DNA of 64,000 nt from Candidatus Gastranaerophilales bacterium (GTDB lineage Bacteria; Cyanobacteriota; Vampirovibrionia; Gastranaerophilales; Gastranaerophilaceae): contig JAEEHV010000080.1 of the NCBI GenBank assembly GCA_016280955.1, positions 1 through 64,000 on the forward strand, written 5' to 3'. This document shows positions 7,895 to 17,298 of the stretch, piece by piece (position 1 is the stretch's first letter; each line of letters begins with the position of its first letter). The notes beneath the pieces were generated by a model. That model saw only the letters and a list, made by a program, of their open reading frames with translations, did not search any database and was not told the DNA's origin. A program made the position numbers and the translations under genes.

Positions 7895-9855
7895 TATATT
7901 TCCTCTAAAATTCTTTCAATAGTTTGATTTACGGCATTGATTTTCTGTTCCGCTTTTTCTGCAAATGCCGTAATTCTGTTTGCAATATTAAGTACAGATT
8001 CGACTGTAAATTCTCGTGTCATTTTCATTTCATAATCAATGTCAATTCTTTCTGCAACAGTCATAAAATCAAACAGCGGATTTGCTTTTGTAAAATCATA
8101 TCCGAGAGCGGTATAACCTGTTGAGAGCCGTTTAAGTGTTTTTAAAATCTCCTGAGATACATTGTTATATCTGTTTATATCATTCACAAGATTTCCGCCG
8201 ATTTTTTTGAGTTCATCAATTATAAACAATGCGGGTTTAAGACTTTCTTTTTGTTTAAACAGGTTATCTTTTATAAATTCGATATCATAACAGAAATCGG
8301 ATTTTAATTCACGGGAGCCTGTAGGTTCCGAATCTTTGAGGGCATCTTCCAGCGGCATATTTTTAAATCCGTCTATCTGAGCACCGACAAGTGAAGTGTT
8401 AATATATTCTCTGTCGGGATAAGTCTGTGTATATTCGGTTAACGGTTGAATAAATGCAGCATAGACCGATTCTGTCGGAATCATATCCCCTTTAATCCCT
8501 TTGACATAATAAAGAGAATTGTTCAGACTGTTAATTCTTTCAATCGCCTTTCTTTTTCTGATTTCAGGATTATCATAGTTCCCGAGTGATGTACAAAAGT
8601 TTTCAAAATCTTTGGCAACAATTTCCCATTTTTTTGAAGTTTCATTATACTGACATACTAAGTCTTTGTATGCAGAATCTTTACTGTAGCATTGACCTTC
8701 TATGTATGCCAAATCTTGTCCGACCAGAATAATTTTTTTGCAGCCTAAAATTCTGGCAACATTCAGCGCAGTATAAGATACTGTTCCTTTTGACGAATAT
8801 TCTTTGTTTGTAATGCCTGCTGTATCACACCAGAAAGTATTTACGGGAAAATTATTGGAAATATGAGAATAGGTGTTCTTATATTGGAATTTTCTTAAGT
8901 TCGGATTAGAAAAAGGTTCGGTTATAAAATTTACATCTTTTAGTTTTTCTTCAAGACCTTTAATTTGTCTTGAACAGTCGTTCGCTTCTATTATACAGAG
9001 AAAATCCGGTGTAATATTATGATGTGCAATAGCTTTCATTGCTGTTCCGACAACTATAAGTATTATGTTATCCCGGTATTTTTTAATTGTTTCAATATTT
9101 CTGTCCAGTGTTGGTCCTGCGGAAACAACAACAGCAGTTTTTCCTTCAAAGTAATTTTTAAATTCACCTATAGGAATTTCATGTATAAGTTTCGGAATAT
9201 TTTCTATTGTTTTTATTAATAAAGAGAAGAATTTTTCTTTTGTATATTTTAAATCCAGACTAAATCTTCCGATTGCTCGCTGAAGTTCGGTAACCATATT
9301 GTTAAATTTTTCCGGATCAATATCCTGATATGCTGTAGTTGAAAGTAAAAGCGGTGTATTTTTCATATTGGATTTACGGTAAATATATTCCGTAACTTCA
9401 TCAAAACTGTCTGTTATATATACGTTGCCTCTCAAAATATCGTTTTCAAAATTTACAAGCGAGAATGCCGTATACAGAATATTTAAATCAGGTTCATATA
9501 ATATAACCGTTCCCTGTGATTTTGCTGCTGTAACCTGAAATAAATATCCAAGACCGATTCCGTACAAAAGATGAATTGTAACAGGACTGTTTTCTGCCAT
9601 TGCAAAAATTTGTCCTGCTTCCAGAAGCGGACTTCTCGGGTTATGAAGGTATTTGCCTTTATATAAAAAATTATAAGCATTGTTTTCTTTAACCAGTTGC
9701 GGAACATCTGTTAAAATGTATGTTTTCAATTTGTCAGCAAGTTTTTCTCCTTCGGCTCCCTTCTGTCTCAGAGCATTTATATTTTTTTCAAAAACGTTTT
9801 TATCCATTCTGTAAAATTCCCCGTCCGCATAATAATCTATTCCTGATTGTAACAT
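7894..9855 (-). CDS. Maf/motility accessory factor glycosyltransferase (DUF115)
   Basis: Member of the motility-accessory-factor family, which transfers nonulosonic acids such as pseudaminic or legionaminic acid onto flagellin Ser/Thr residues before export. Of 653 aa, residues about 235-385 form the diagnostic domain: GKTAVVVSAGPTLDRN (238-253), SKGTVSYTALNVARILG and ILVGQDLAY (376-384). The flanking N- and C-terminal regions are mostly helical, as in the family. No Shine-Dalgarno is visible; a TATAAA element ends 7 nt before the ATG, so the message may be leaderless. Directly divergent is a flagellin-like gene, the probable substrate. The acceptor and sugar are inferred from family knowledge. 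Confidence 0.85.
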   Translation of the reverse strand: MLQSGIDYYADGEFYRMDKNVFEKNINALRQKGAEGEKLADKLKTYILTDVPQLVKENNAYNFLYKGKYLHNPRSPLLEAGQIFAMAENSPVTIHLLYGIGLGYLFQVTAAKSQGTVILYEPDLNILYTAFSLVNFENDILRGNVYITDSFDEVTEYIYRKSNMKNTPLLLSTTAYQDIDPEKFNNMVTELQRAIGRFSLDLKYTKEKFFSLLIKTIENIPKLIHEIPIGEFKNYFEGKTAVVVSAGPTLDRNIETIKKYRDNIILIVVGTAMKAIAHHNITPDFLCIIEANDCSRQIKGLEEKLKDVNFITEPFSNPNLRKFQYKNTYSHISNNFPVNTFWCDTAGITNKEYSSKGTVSYTALNVARILGCKKIILVGQDLAYIEGQCYSKDSAYKDLVCQYNETSKKWEIVAKDFENFCTSLGNYDNPEIRKRKAIERINSLNNSLYYVKGIKGDMIPTESVYAAFIQPLTEYTQTYPDREYINTSLVGAQIDGFKNMPLEDALKDSEPTGSRELKSDFCYDIEFIKDNLFKQKESLKPALFIIDELKKIGGNLVNDINRYNNVSQEILKTLKRLSTGYTALGYDFTKANPLFDFMTVAERIDIDYEMKMTREFTVESVLNIANRITAFAEKAEQKINAVNQTIERILEEI

Positions 9856-10123
9856 TTTGTCTTTTATAGAGCAATTTATTAAGCAAAAGTCATACCGTTC
9901 AGGTCTGTTAATTTATGTAACGATTTTTCATATTACCGTTATTTAATGTCTGAAATGTGGAACTTTCCATTATAAGGTTATGCGGTAACGGATTGCCGTC
10001 AGGTTTGGAAACTGCCATAAAAGCAGAATAAACAAAAAGAAAGGTATTATATCAGGTAAAAACAGATATTAATGGTTTATTCAATATACAGGTATGACAA
10101 AAAATAACTGAAAGGAAAAAATA

Positions 10124-11047
10124 ATGGAATCAATTAATGCAAGCCAGTCATCTGCAATGGTACAAAAAAATCTCTTGGAATCGATTAATAATGTTCAAAA
10201 ACATAATAAAACTTCGGGATTTTTGCCCAACGATGTAAGTGACGCAGGAGCATATGTGGTAGGTCAGGAGCTTATGGGCGGAACTATAGGTTTTGACAGC
10301 TTCTTTGATAAAGTCGCAATGTTTAAAGACGGTATCAGTACCGCACAAAATACTTTTGATAAAATGCGGGAACAAGGTGAATGTTTACTTGCATTGATTA
10401 ACAGAGCTCATTCAGGTGAAGAAAGCGAAGAAGGACTCAGTGCAATGAATGCTGAGGCTAACAAACTCATTGAATCCATAAACAGTTTATATAGCGGTAC
10501 GGAATTTAACGGTAAAAGTCTGTTTTCCGAACCTATGAGTATGAAAGTTCCTGATTGGCGGAATATTTTTGGTGTTCCGGAATCATCTGAAACGGAATCG
10601 GCTGAAAAAGAAATCTCTGAAATGTTAGCATCAATATCTGTTAATTTTGATATGTCAGGGATTTTTGGTGACAATTCAGCTTTCGGAATGTCCGGTTCGG
10701 CAGAGATTAAAATCGGATATACGGAAGACGGTGCATTACAGATTACTGTTGATGCAAGCATGAGCTTTGATTTATCGGGAATAAGCCAGTATGGTGTTCA
10801 GTCGGATAATTCACTTGATATAATCAATAACTTCCTTGATATGCTGGGCATACAACAAGGCAGACTTGGTGATGCTTCTAACTTCATGGATGCATTATTT
10901 GAACAGGCATTCGGTAATATGGGCGGTTTTGGTCCGGGATTTGCCGTTGAAAACAATGGTGTAACAAAAGGTGAAATTGTTCAGCACGCATCAATTACAC
11001 TTGATGGTGCAAATCAGATGCCAAATATTGCAATTAACATACTTTAA
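10124..11047 (+). CDS. Divergent flagellin-like protein
   Basis: A 307-aa protein with flagellin signatures at both ends. Residues 39-75 (SDAGAYVVGQELMGG and AMFKDGISTAQ) match the flagellin block DDAAGLAIS..MRGQ and NAxDGISLLQTA, residues 111-134 (EANKLIESINSLYSGTEFNG, then KSLF) match the EIDRIAxxTEFNGxKLL block, and residues 280-307 (VTKGEIVQHASITLDGANQMP) match the C-terminal MTKxxILQQAGxxxLxQANQxP. The middle carries a beta-rich, variable domain. The usual SRIRDAD segment is replaced by a Gly/Phe-rich stretch (FGNMGGFGPGFAVENN). AAAGGAA precedes the ATG. It is divergent from the Maf glycosyltransferase. It could be the filament subunit, a minor flagellin or a hook-associated relative. 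Confidence 0.75.
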   Translation: MESINASQSSAMVQKNLLESINNVQKHNKTSGFLPNDVSDAGAYVVGQELMGGTIGFDSFFDKVAMFKDGISTAQNTFDKMREQGECLLALINRAHSGEESEEGLSAMNAEANKLIESINSLYSGTEFNGKSLFSEPMSMKVPDWRNIFGVPESSETESAEKEISEMLASISVNFDMSGIFGDNSAFGMSGSAEIKIGYTEDGALQITVDASMSFDLSGISQYGVQSDNSLDIINNFLDMLGIQQGRLGDASNFMDALFEQAFGNMGGFGPGFAVENNGVTKGEIVQHASITLDGANQMPNIAINIL

Positions 11048-11060
11048 ATAATAACGGTAA

Positions 11061-13712
11061 TTATTCAAAATCCGCTAAAGTTTTTTCCTGTTTAATGTCC
11101 TGTTTAAGATGATAAACAAGGTAGTCTTTGCTGTTCTTTGCTTTATAATTCGGGTTTGACTGGCTCTTAAAGAATTCTTTCGGCGATTTAATCATTTGCC
11201 AGAGGTTTTTGCGTTCCTGTGCCTGCTGCAACTCTTCATATTCGTTTTGTTTGTTAATAGCTTTTCTTATAATATTAGCTATTGATAAACTCTGTGAGAA
11301 TTTGCCGTCTTTATTTACAACATTGCCTATTGATTCTTGTGCCCATATTTCTAATAGTGCATTAAAGGATTTGCCTGCCGAAGTTCGTGCTTTTTCCAGA
11401 CTTAACTGACTGTCACCGGGCATTATGTCCATATTTTTCATAATATTTGATGTTAATTTTATTATTTCGTTGTTATTCATCGTATTTAATCTGATATCTG
11501 AATCAAAGAATATTTTTGTCAGCACTTCTTCCACTTTTTTCTCTGCTTCTTCTTTAGAAAGAAAGCTTGCTGATAAATCCGCATCTGATATAAAGTATTT
11601 TGCCAAATCTTTAGCATCACCATGTTCCAGATACTGTGTAAGTCTCATTGAACGTTCAGCCTGCTCTGCCGTTAAATCAATGGTATTACCTGTATCAATT
11701 AACGTAAATGCCTTTTTATCATGGTTTTTCAGTGCTTTAGTATCGACAAAAATATTTCCGGGGTGAATATCCGCATGCAAAGTTCTGCCGGCTTTGTCTG
11801 TCTTATACAATTGTTCAACCAAAACTTTTAAGTATTCATCTATCAGATAATCCATATCTTTTTCTGATAACTTCAAATCCGCTGCAACGGAACCGTAGTT
11901 TTCTTTTTCTGCTTTTAAACGTTCAACTTCTTTTTCATAGTATTTTTTCATATCCGGTTTTTTCGTGTTTTTTGCATGTTTTTCGTATATTTTTATATAG
12001 AAGTCAATTCTGTTAATTTCCAGCAGTTTTTTCAGGCTTATGCCATCAGCTTTTTCCATTATGTAAAGTCCGTTTTTAACTTCCTTAGGTTTGACAACCC
12101 TTGCGGTTTTTGTATAATCAACAAGTTTTTGTGCCGCTTTCATTTCGTTATTAAAGTCTATTTCTTTACTTACACTTTCTGCCAGATTTTCAATATTTTT
12201 GATTAAATATTTCTTTTCGGCATCGGTTTTACCTGTTTGTGCATTTACCATATCAATAAATTTTTGTTTATCTCTTGCTATTTTATCTGCATCGATACCT
12301 TTTTTAAGCATCTTAACGCAGACTTCTTTACCATCCGGAGTTTCAACCAGATAAGTTTCAGCAACAGTACCGGTACCCATGTTAACTTTTGTTTTATATC
12401 CTTCACCTAGTTTGGATTTGATTTCCTGAGCTGCTTCTTCAAGAGTTCGTGTCGGAGGACAGCCTTCCTGGAGAGCGGAAGCCAGTTCATCACCGTTTTG
12501 TATTTGTTTTAATTTAACTGCAAAAATGTTTTCATCAGAAAGTGCGGTAATTCTTTCTTCAATACTCTTACCTGTTGCGCTGCTTAAATCAACAAGTTCT
12601 TTAATTTTAGCATCACTGAATATTAAATCATTAATTTGTTCGAAAGCGGATTTTCCGCTGTACGGATTATCTTTTAATTTTTCATGTGCATTTATTTCTT
12701 TAAATGCAATCTCTAAATTCTTATCAAATTCTGCCGAAAATCTTCCTTTTTTAGCCATAGGAATTAATGTTGCGGCAGCAAGTGCTGCGTGCGTAACTCC
12801 GTCATTGGTTAAGTTTTCTACATATCCGTTTAATGTTTTTTGGCTGTGTTTTTGACCTACAAAATATCTGTTTAAGCTGTTTCCGACAAGATATGTAGGG
12901 ATACCGACAATTGCTCCTCCGAGAATTGACAGAGGCATCATAGCACCGTTTATTGCACCTGAGAGGAATCCTCTCAGATTTGAATTGCGTTTTGAACTGT
13001 TGTGCATTTTTTTGCTGATTTTGTATGCAGCTTTATCGTAAGGATTTTTTGCACCGTTAAAATCTTTTTTGTCAGTTTTAAATTCCTGTGAGCCGATTCG
13101 GTTTAACTGAAGAACCTGAAGTTTGGTTAATCCGCCGATTAATGCTGCAATTCCGGTTGTAAACATTGCCAGTTTCGTTTTGGAGGTTGCTGAAAAAGCA
13201 AGAATCCTGCCGTATATTTTTTTTGTCGTTTTCCAGTTCAGACCGCCTTTGCCGACATCTTCAAGAAATGTTGATAATGTTGTTTTTGTGCCGAACTTTT
13301 CATTAAGTGCTTTTCCGGCATGGTGTAATTTGGCTTCATTTCTTATGCCGAAATATGTTATACCAGCTGCTCCAACTGAGAATAAATCTCCTAAAACCTG
13401 TGCGGAATTTTCCTGAGATGTATTATAATCATTAACGGTTTTTATAAACTCTGCTTTTGAAACTTCGCCGGATTTTACCTTCTGAAGTTTTTCTTCAACC
13501 TTTTTTGAGCCGATACCGAATCCGGTTAAATTTTTTATTTTGTTATAAAGTTTTTCAATTAAGCCCGTATTTTTCTTTTTTTCATGCTGCCAAAATTTAT
13601 CCGCACCCACAGGATGCCTTGGGGCATACTGAACCTGATTCGGTTTATTTTCGGCAGTTTTGCTTACTTCTGTTACCGGTTTTAGTTGCGGGTTGGTTGA
13701 AATTTCAGTCAT
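11061..13712 (-). CDS. ABC1/UbiB-type atypical protein kinase with membrane N-terminal region
   Basis: 883 aa. The C-terminal half is an ABC1 (AarF/UbiB/ADCK) kinase-like fold: a glycine loop GTGTVAETYLV (446-456), the ATP-binding lysine in VCVKML (K467), the family KEIDFNNE motif (516-523), the catalytic HADIHPGN (646-653; usually HADPHPGN) and the metal-binding LIDTG (671-675). The N-terminal 400 residues are not UbiB-like: a Pro-rich start, then Gly/Ala-rich hydrophobic stretches at about 105-122, 183-196 and 250-278. The usual KxGQ motif is not seen. UbiB relatives act in quinone or lipid metabolism; the role here is unknown. AAGGGAAA marks the start. Confidence 0.8.
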   Translation of the reverse strand: MTEISTNPQLKPVTEVSKTAENKPNQVQYAPRHPVGADKFWQHEKKKNTGLIEKLYNKIKNLTGFGIGSKKVEEKLQKVKSGEVSKAEFIKTVNDYNTSQENSAQVLGDLFSVGAAGITYFGIRNEAKLHHAGKALNEKFGTKTTLSTFLEDVGKGGLNWKTTKKIYGRILAFSATSKTKLAMFTTGIAALIGGLTKLQVLQLNRIGSQEFKTDKKDFNGAKNPYDKAAYKISKKMHNSSKRNSNLRGFLSGAINGAMMPLSILGGAIVGIPTYLVGNSLNRYFVGQKHSQKTLNGYVENLTNDGVTHAALAAATLIPMAKKGRFSAEFDKNLEIAFKEINAHEKLKDNPYSGKSAFEQINDLIFSDAKIKELVDLSSATGKSIEERITALSDENIFAVKLKQIQNGDELASALQEGCPPTRTLEEAAQEIKSKLGEGYKTKVNMGTGTVAETYLVETPDGKEVCVKMLKKGIDADKIARDKQKFIDMVNAQTGKTDAEKKYLIKNIENLAESVSKEIDFNNEMKAAQKLVDYTKTARVVKPKEVKNGLYIMEKADGISLKKLLEINRIDFYIKIYEKHAKNTKKPDMKKYYEKEVERLKAEKENYGSVAADLKLSEKDMDYLIDEYLKVLVEQLYKTDKAGRTLHADIHPGNIFVDTKALKNHDKKAFTLIDTGNTIDLTAEQAERSMRLTQYLEHGDAKDLAKYFISDADLSASFLSKEEAEKKVEEVLTKIFFDSDIRLNTMNNNEIIKLTSNIMKNMDIMPGDSQLSLEKARTSAGKSFNALLEIWAQESIGNVVNKDGKFSQSLSIANIIRKAINKQNEYEELQQAQERKNLWQMIKSPKEFFKSQSNPNYKAKNSKDYLVYHLKQDIKQEKTLADFE

Positions 13713-13865
13713 AATTTTCCCTTAAAACTAATCTTACATACCCTTTTAAAGTATAGGAAAAACTAAAAATTGCTTTATTTCTGCATTATAATTAACAAAA
13801 CTTTACATTTTATAATCCGAAAATTTATACTGTACTAAAGAATTTATTTTGCTTTTTTCAAATTA

Positions 13866-13894
13866 TTGACTATGGCATGCTTTATGCATAAAAT
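13866..13894 (+). promoter_or_regulatory. Sigma-70-type promoter of trkA, leaderless spacing
   Basis: TTGACT (13866-13871), a 17-nt spacer, and TAAAAT (13889-13894). Only six bases separate the -10 from the ATG at 13901, so transcription should start at or next to the start codon. No Shine-Dalgarno is present. Confidence 0.7.
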
Positions 13895-13900
13895 GAACTT

Positions 13901-15241
13901 ATGAAAATAATAATTTTCGGTGCGAACGAAATTGGCTTTATGATAGCAAGTGAGTTCTATACCGACAACGATATTACCGTAATAGACGAAGAAAAAAATA
14001 AAATTGATTCATTCAATAAACTGGATGTGGGCTTTATTTCCGGAAATGCATCAAATATTGATGTGCTAAAACAGGTAGGGTTAAAGGAAAATGATATTTT
14101 TATAGCCTGTACCGGCTCAGACGAGTTAAATATAGTTGCTTGTCTTACCGTAAAACGTGTTTGCAGGGCGAAAACAATTTGTTTTGTCAGAAAAGAAGAA
14201 TATAAATCATCACTCGGAATTGCAAAAGATGCAGAATACGGCAGTGATTTTTATATTGATAATATAATATGGCCAGAAGATTTGTTAACTCAGGAAATAT
14301 TCAGAATTATTACCGTAGCAAAAGCTCTTGATGTTGAGAACTTTGCTAACGGAAAGGCTCGGTTGTTAGAATATAAAATTCCAAAATATTCAATGCTGGT
14401 AAATTCACAGGTCAAAAATTGTGAGTTTCCGAAAGATACTCTTATTGTCGGAATAACGCGCGAAGGCGAACTCTTTATTCCGAACGGAGAAACCACTCTT
14501 TTAGAAGGTGATAAAGTTATTTTTATGGGACTTTCGCATTCCCTGAATGTTTTGGCCGGAAAGTTTTTTCATGAAAAAGAATTTGTGAAATACGTAACAA
14601 TTATTGGCGGCGGAAGTGTCGGACTTAAGCTCGCTAAAACTTTAAGCAGTTTTAATTTGAAACTTAAGATAATTGAAAAAGATGAAGACAGATGCCACTA
14701 TCTGTCAGAGGAGCTTGATAATGTTCTTGTTATAAACGGTGACGGAACGGATTTGGAACTTTTGAATGAGGAGGATATATCATCTTCTGATGTTGTAGTC
14801 AGTGTTACAAACAATGATGAAAAGAACTTGTTGTGTTCGCTCTTATTAAAACACCTCGGCACACCAAGAGTAATCTCAAGAGTAACCAAAGACACAAACA
14901 TTGCATTATTTGAACAGGTAGGTATTGATATTGCAATCTCATCCAAAACCGTTTCAATGAACGAAATTAAAAACAACATACGCAGTACAAATATAGGTAT
15001 TCTGGCAACTGTTGAACAGGGTAAGGGTGAAGTTTTGAATATTGATTTGCCGCAGAATATCACAACCGTAAAATTAATGGACTTGAAACTTCCTTCCAAG
15101 GCAATTATCGGCATAATCAGGCGCAGAAACCGTATTATAATTCCGCACGGAGCAACTGAAATTATGAGCGGAGACAGTCTTATTGTATTCACAACAAGTA
15201 CCAATGCTCCGATAATTAAAAAATATTTTGAAAAAATATAA
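13901..15241 (+). CDS. trkA: Trk potassium uptake regulatory subunit TrkA
   Basis: Cytoplasmic NAD-binding gating subunit of the Trk/Ktr potassium transporters. The 446-aa protein has two RCK repeats: the first Rossmann domain starts MKIIIFGANEIGFMIASEF (the usual GxGxxG is GANEIG), the second has IIGGGSVGLKLAKTL near residue 235; each is followed by a TrkA-C domain (about 140-225 and 365-446, GATEIMSGDSLIVF). Length is normal. No trkH lies in the window, so the membrane subunit is encoded elsewhere. It appears to be transcribed from its own promoter as a leaderless message. Confidence 0.93.
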   Translation: MKIIIFGANEIGFMIASEFYTDNDITVIDEEKNKIDSFNKLDVGFISGNASNIDVLKQVGLKENDIFIACTGSDELNIVACLTVKRVCRAKTICFVRKEEYKSSLGIAKDAEYGSDFYIDNIIWPEDLLTQEIFRIITVAKALDVENFANGKARLLEYKIPKYSMLVNSQVKNCEFPKDTLIVGITREGELFIPNGETTLLEGDKVIFMGLSHSLNVLAGKFFHEKEFVKYVTIIGGGSVGLKLAKTLSSFNLKLKIIEKDEDRCHYLSEELDNVLVINGDGTDLELLNEEDISSSDVVVSVTNNDEKNLLCSLLLKHLGTPRVISRVTKDTNIALFEQVGIDIAISSKTVSMNEIKNNIRSTNIGILATVEQGKGEVLNIDLPQNITTVKLMDLKLPSKAIIGIIRRRNRIIIPHGATEIMSGDSLIVFTTSTNAPIIKKYFEKI

Positions 15242-15353
15242 CAGATTTCAAGGTTTTGCTGCAAGATGTAATTTTAACAAAACTTTACAAACTGGCAATT
15301 TATTATTTTTCAATAACTTTATATAATTGTAGGTTAGAAAAATAGGAATTATT

Positions 15354-16748
15354 GTGGTTATCGGTGTAAATTACAATATAAATAATTCACCCGGGTTTAG
15401 AAATGGTGTGACTTTTAGGGCAGATGAACCTCCAAAAGCATCAATATTCACTAAGCCCATAGATAAAGTTGAGCAGATTGCAAACACTGTCGACGATTTA
15501 GTTTCTGTTAATCAGGATGAGGAAAAGAAAAAATCTCACAAAAAGATTATACGTGTCGGCAGTATCGTATTTGTATTGAGTATTTTCGGATTAATGCTTA
15601 ACCCTAAAATATCTTCATCTTTGGTTAATAAATTGAAAACCAAAAGTAAAAAAGCCGCCAATAATGCGAAAGTTGACGATTCTCTTTGGGGCAAATGGAA
15701 TAAGGTTAAAGAAAAATTATTGCAGGGACTTACTAATTCAATTCAGGTTTTAAATAATTTAAATTCATTTAAAGACGAAGGTTTTCAAAAACTATGTTCA
15801 AAAACACCTGTAAGCAAAAAGATGCATGGCGGAATTACACAAGCTTTTGACAAAATAAGTAAACATACGGTTTATCAAAAGTATGATAAAGCATACAAGA
15901 AAATGAATAAACTGGATGAAATAATGCATCATTACAAAAACAGACTTTCTGTGTCCGATCAAAAGCTGTTAGAGGAAAAACTCAGAGAAATTGACAGGAT
16001 GCAGGAATTTTTCGGCAAAGATAAGATAACAGCAAGGCTGACCGAACAGGAAAAAGCTATGAAAAATCTTGAGAGGGATGTCTGGGAAAAAATGAAGTCA
16101 TTTAAGGATGGTTTTTTTGACAGTACAAAATCAAAGACAAAGCATACAAAAGATGTCTATACTTTCTGGGCGGAAGATATACTTATGCCCGAAAGAAACA
16201 GGGTTGAACAGGAAGGAAAACATGCTGTGGATGCCCTTGTCGGTGACGGAAAGACTAAAAAGGGAGCATATAATGAAGTAATTGATTTGCTGTCACGACA
16301 TTTGCAGGCGGACGAAAAAAGTGCTTTTGAGGATACGGTTAAAAAGACTGAAAAACTTTTGAGGTCGGCAAATAAGAGTGAATGTATAGAATATTTTGAT
16401 AAGAAACGTGATTTAATGCTTGGCAGTGCTCCGACTGATGTAGTTACCGCTTTAGGCAGCTTGGCGGCATGTGCGGTTGCAATCGGTGTTGCAGATTCTA
16501 AGGAGGACAGAATTTCACGGGCAATAACCGGTGCATTTCCTGTTATTGCCGGTCTTGGTGTTTCAACCGCATTGACGGCTATGTTATTTTCCGGCGGCAA
16601 AGGTATGGCTCTCGGTACCGGATTTAGTATGTTATTAAGTGCTCTTGGAAATGGTATTAACCGCGTAATTTACCCCAGAGAAAAATCGCCGGATTTGTAT
16701 TATGCAAAAAATGAAGAAAAAAACAAAACTAAACCAAAATCAGCATAA
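15354..16748 (+). CDS. Hypothetical membrane protein with N-terminal FRNG tag
   Basis: 464 aa, GTG start at 15354 with AGGA about 8 nt upstream; no other in-frame start precedes the conserved-looking N-terminus. Residues 12-23 (SPGFRNGVTFRA) form the short Phe/Gly-containing motif seen at the N-terminus of several other proteins in the window. A hydrophobic segment follows at about 66-85 (IIRVGSIVFVLSIFGLMLN), then some 270 residues of charged helix, then Ala/Gly-rich hydrophobic segments at about 360-440. No known family is recognised. A TATAAT at 15322-15327 is a possible promoter. Architecture resembles the 61855 gene and the N-terminal part of the 11061 gene. Confidence 0.75.
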   Translation: MVIGVNYNINNSPGFRNGVTFRADEPPKASIFTKPIDKVEQIANTVDDLVSVNQDEEKKKSHKKIIRVGSIVFVLSIFGLMLNPKISSSLVNKLKTKSKKAANNAKVDDSLWGKWNKVKEKLLQGLTNSIQVLNNLNSFKDEGFQKLCSKTPVSKKMHGGITQAFDKISKHTVYQKYDKAYKKMNKLDEIMHHYKNRLSVSDQKLLEEKLREIDRMQEFFGKDKITARLTEQEKAMKNLERDVWEKMKSFKDGFFDSTKSKTKHTKDVYTFWAEDILMPERNRVEQEGKHAVDALVGDGKTKKGAYNEVIDLLSRHLQADEKSAFEDTVKKTEKLLRSANKSECIEYFDKKRDLMLGSAPTDVVTALGSLAACAVAIGVADSKEDRISRAITGAFPVIAGLGVSTALTAMLFSGGKGMALGTGFSMLLSALGNGINRVIYPREKSPDLYYAKNEEKNKTKPKSA

Positions 16749-16830
16749 GTTTCAACCCCTTTGAATTTTGATTAATTTTTCCGTAAAATAGTGTATAATT
16801 GTATTATTCTTATAATTAAAAGGATAAAAA

Positions 16831-17298
16831 ATGAAAACAGCATTATACGCAGGAAGTTTTGATCCGATAACCTACGGTCACCTTGATATTCTGAAAAGGG
16901 GAATGGAAATTTTTGACAAAATTATTGTTGCGGCTGTACAAAATGACAGCAAGCAAGCCATGTTATCCGTTCAGGAAAGAATTGATTTGATAAAAGAATG
17001 TACCGAAAATATGCCCGGAATAGAAGTGTGTTCTTATGACGGTTTAACAGTTGATTTTGCACGGGAAAAAAATGCCGGCTTTTTGCTTCGCGGACTGAGA
17101 AATTCTGCTGATTTTGAGTACGAAAATCAGCTGGCACAAAATAACACAATTCTTGCACCTGAGATACAGACAGTTTTTCTTATGTCTAAGCCCGAACTGT
17201 CTTTTATTACTTCTTCCGGTGTCAGAGAAATACTTAAACACAACGGCGATATATCAAAGTTAGTTCCCGAACAGGTAGCAAAATTCCTGTCACATTAG
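16831..17298 (+). CDS. coaD: Phosphopantetheine adenylyltransferase
   Basis: Fourth step of coenzyme A biosynthesis: ATP plus 4'-phosphopantetheine to dephospho-CoA. The 155-aa sequence has the nucleotidyltransferase motif AGSFDPITYGHLDI with the catalytic T/YxGH (H18), the LLRGLRNSADFEYE block, and the C-terminal SSGVREILKHNGDIS. AAAAGGA precedes the ATG; a TATAAT lies at about 16793-16798. Its stop overlaps the stop of the convergent cheA gene by a few bases (17295-17298), leaving no room for a terminator between them. Confidence 0.97.
   Translation: MKTALYAGSFDPITYGHLDILKRGMEIFDKIIVAAVQNDSKQAMLSVQERIDLIKECTENMPGIEVCSYDGLTVDFAREKNAGFLLRGLRNSADFEYENQLAQNNTILAPEIQTVFLMSKPELSFITSSGVREILKHNGDISKLVPEQVAKFLSH

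Noticed and set aside
9856-10123. Possible sigma-28 promoter (TAAGGTTA ... GCCGTCAG, around 9972-10003) upstream of the flagellin-like gene
   Set aside because: The spacing is about 14 nt instead of the usual 11 and the -10 part matches only partly; I do not call it a promoter.
11061-13712. ABC1-like kinase as a host-directed effector
   Set aside because: The kinase motifs match the ordinary UbiB/ABC1 family found in many bacteria and there is no secretion signal; nothing in the sequence supports an effector role.
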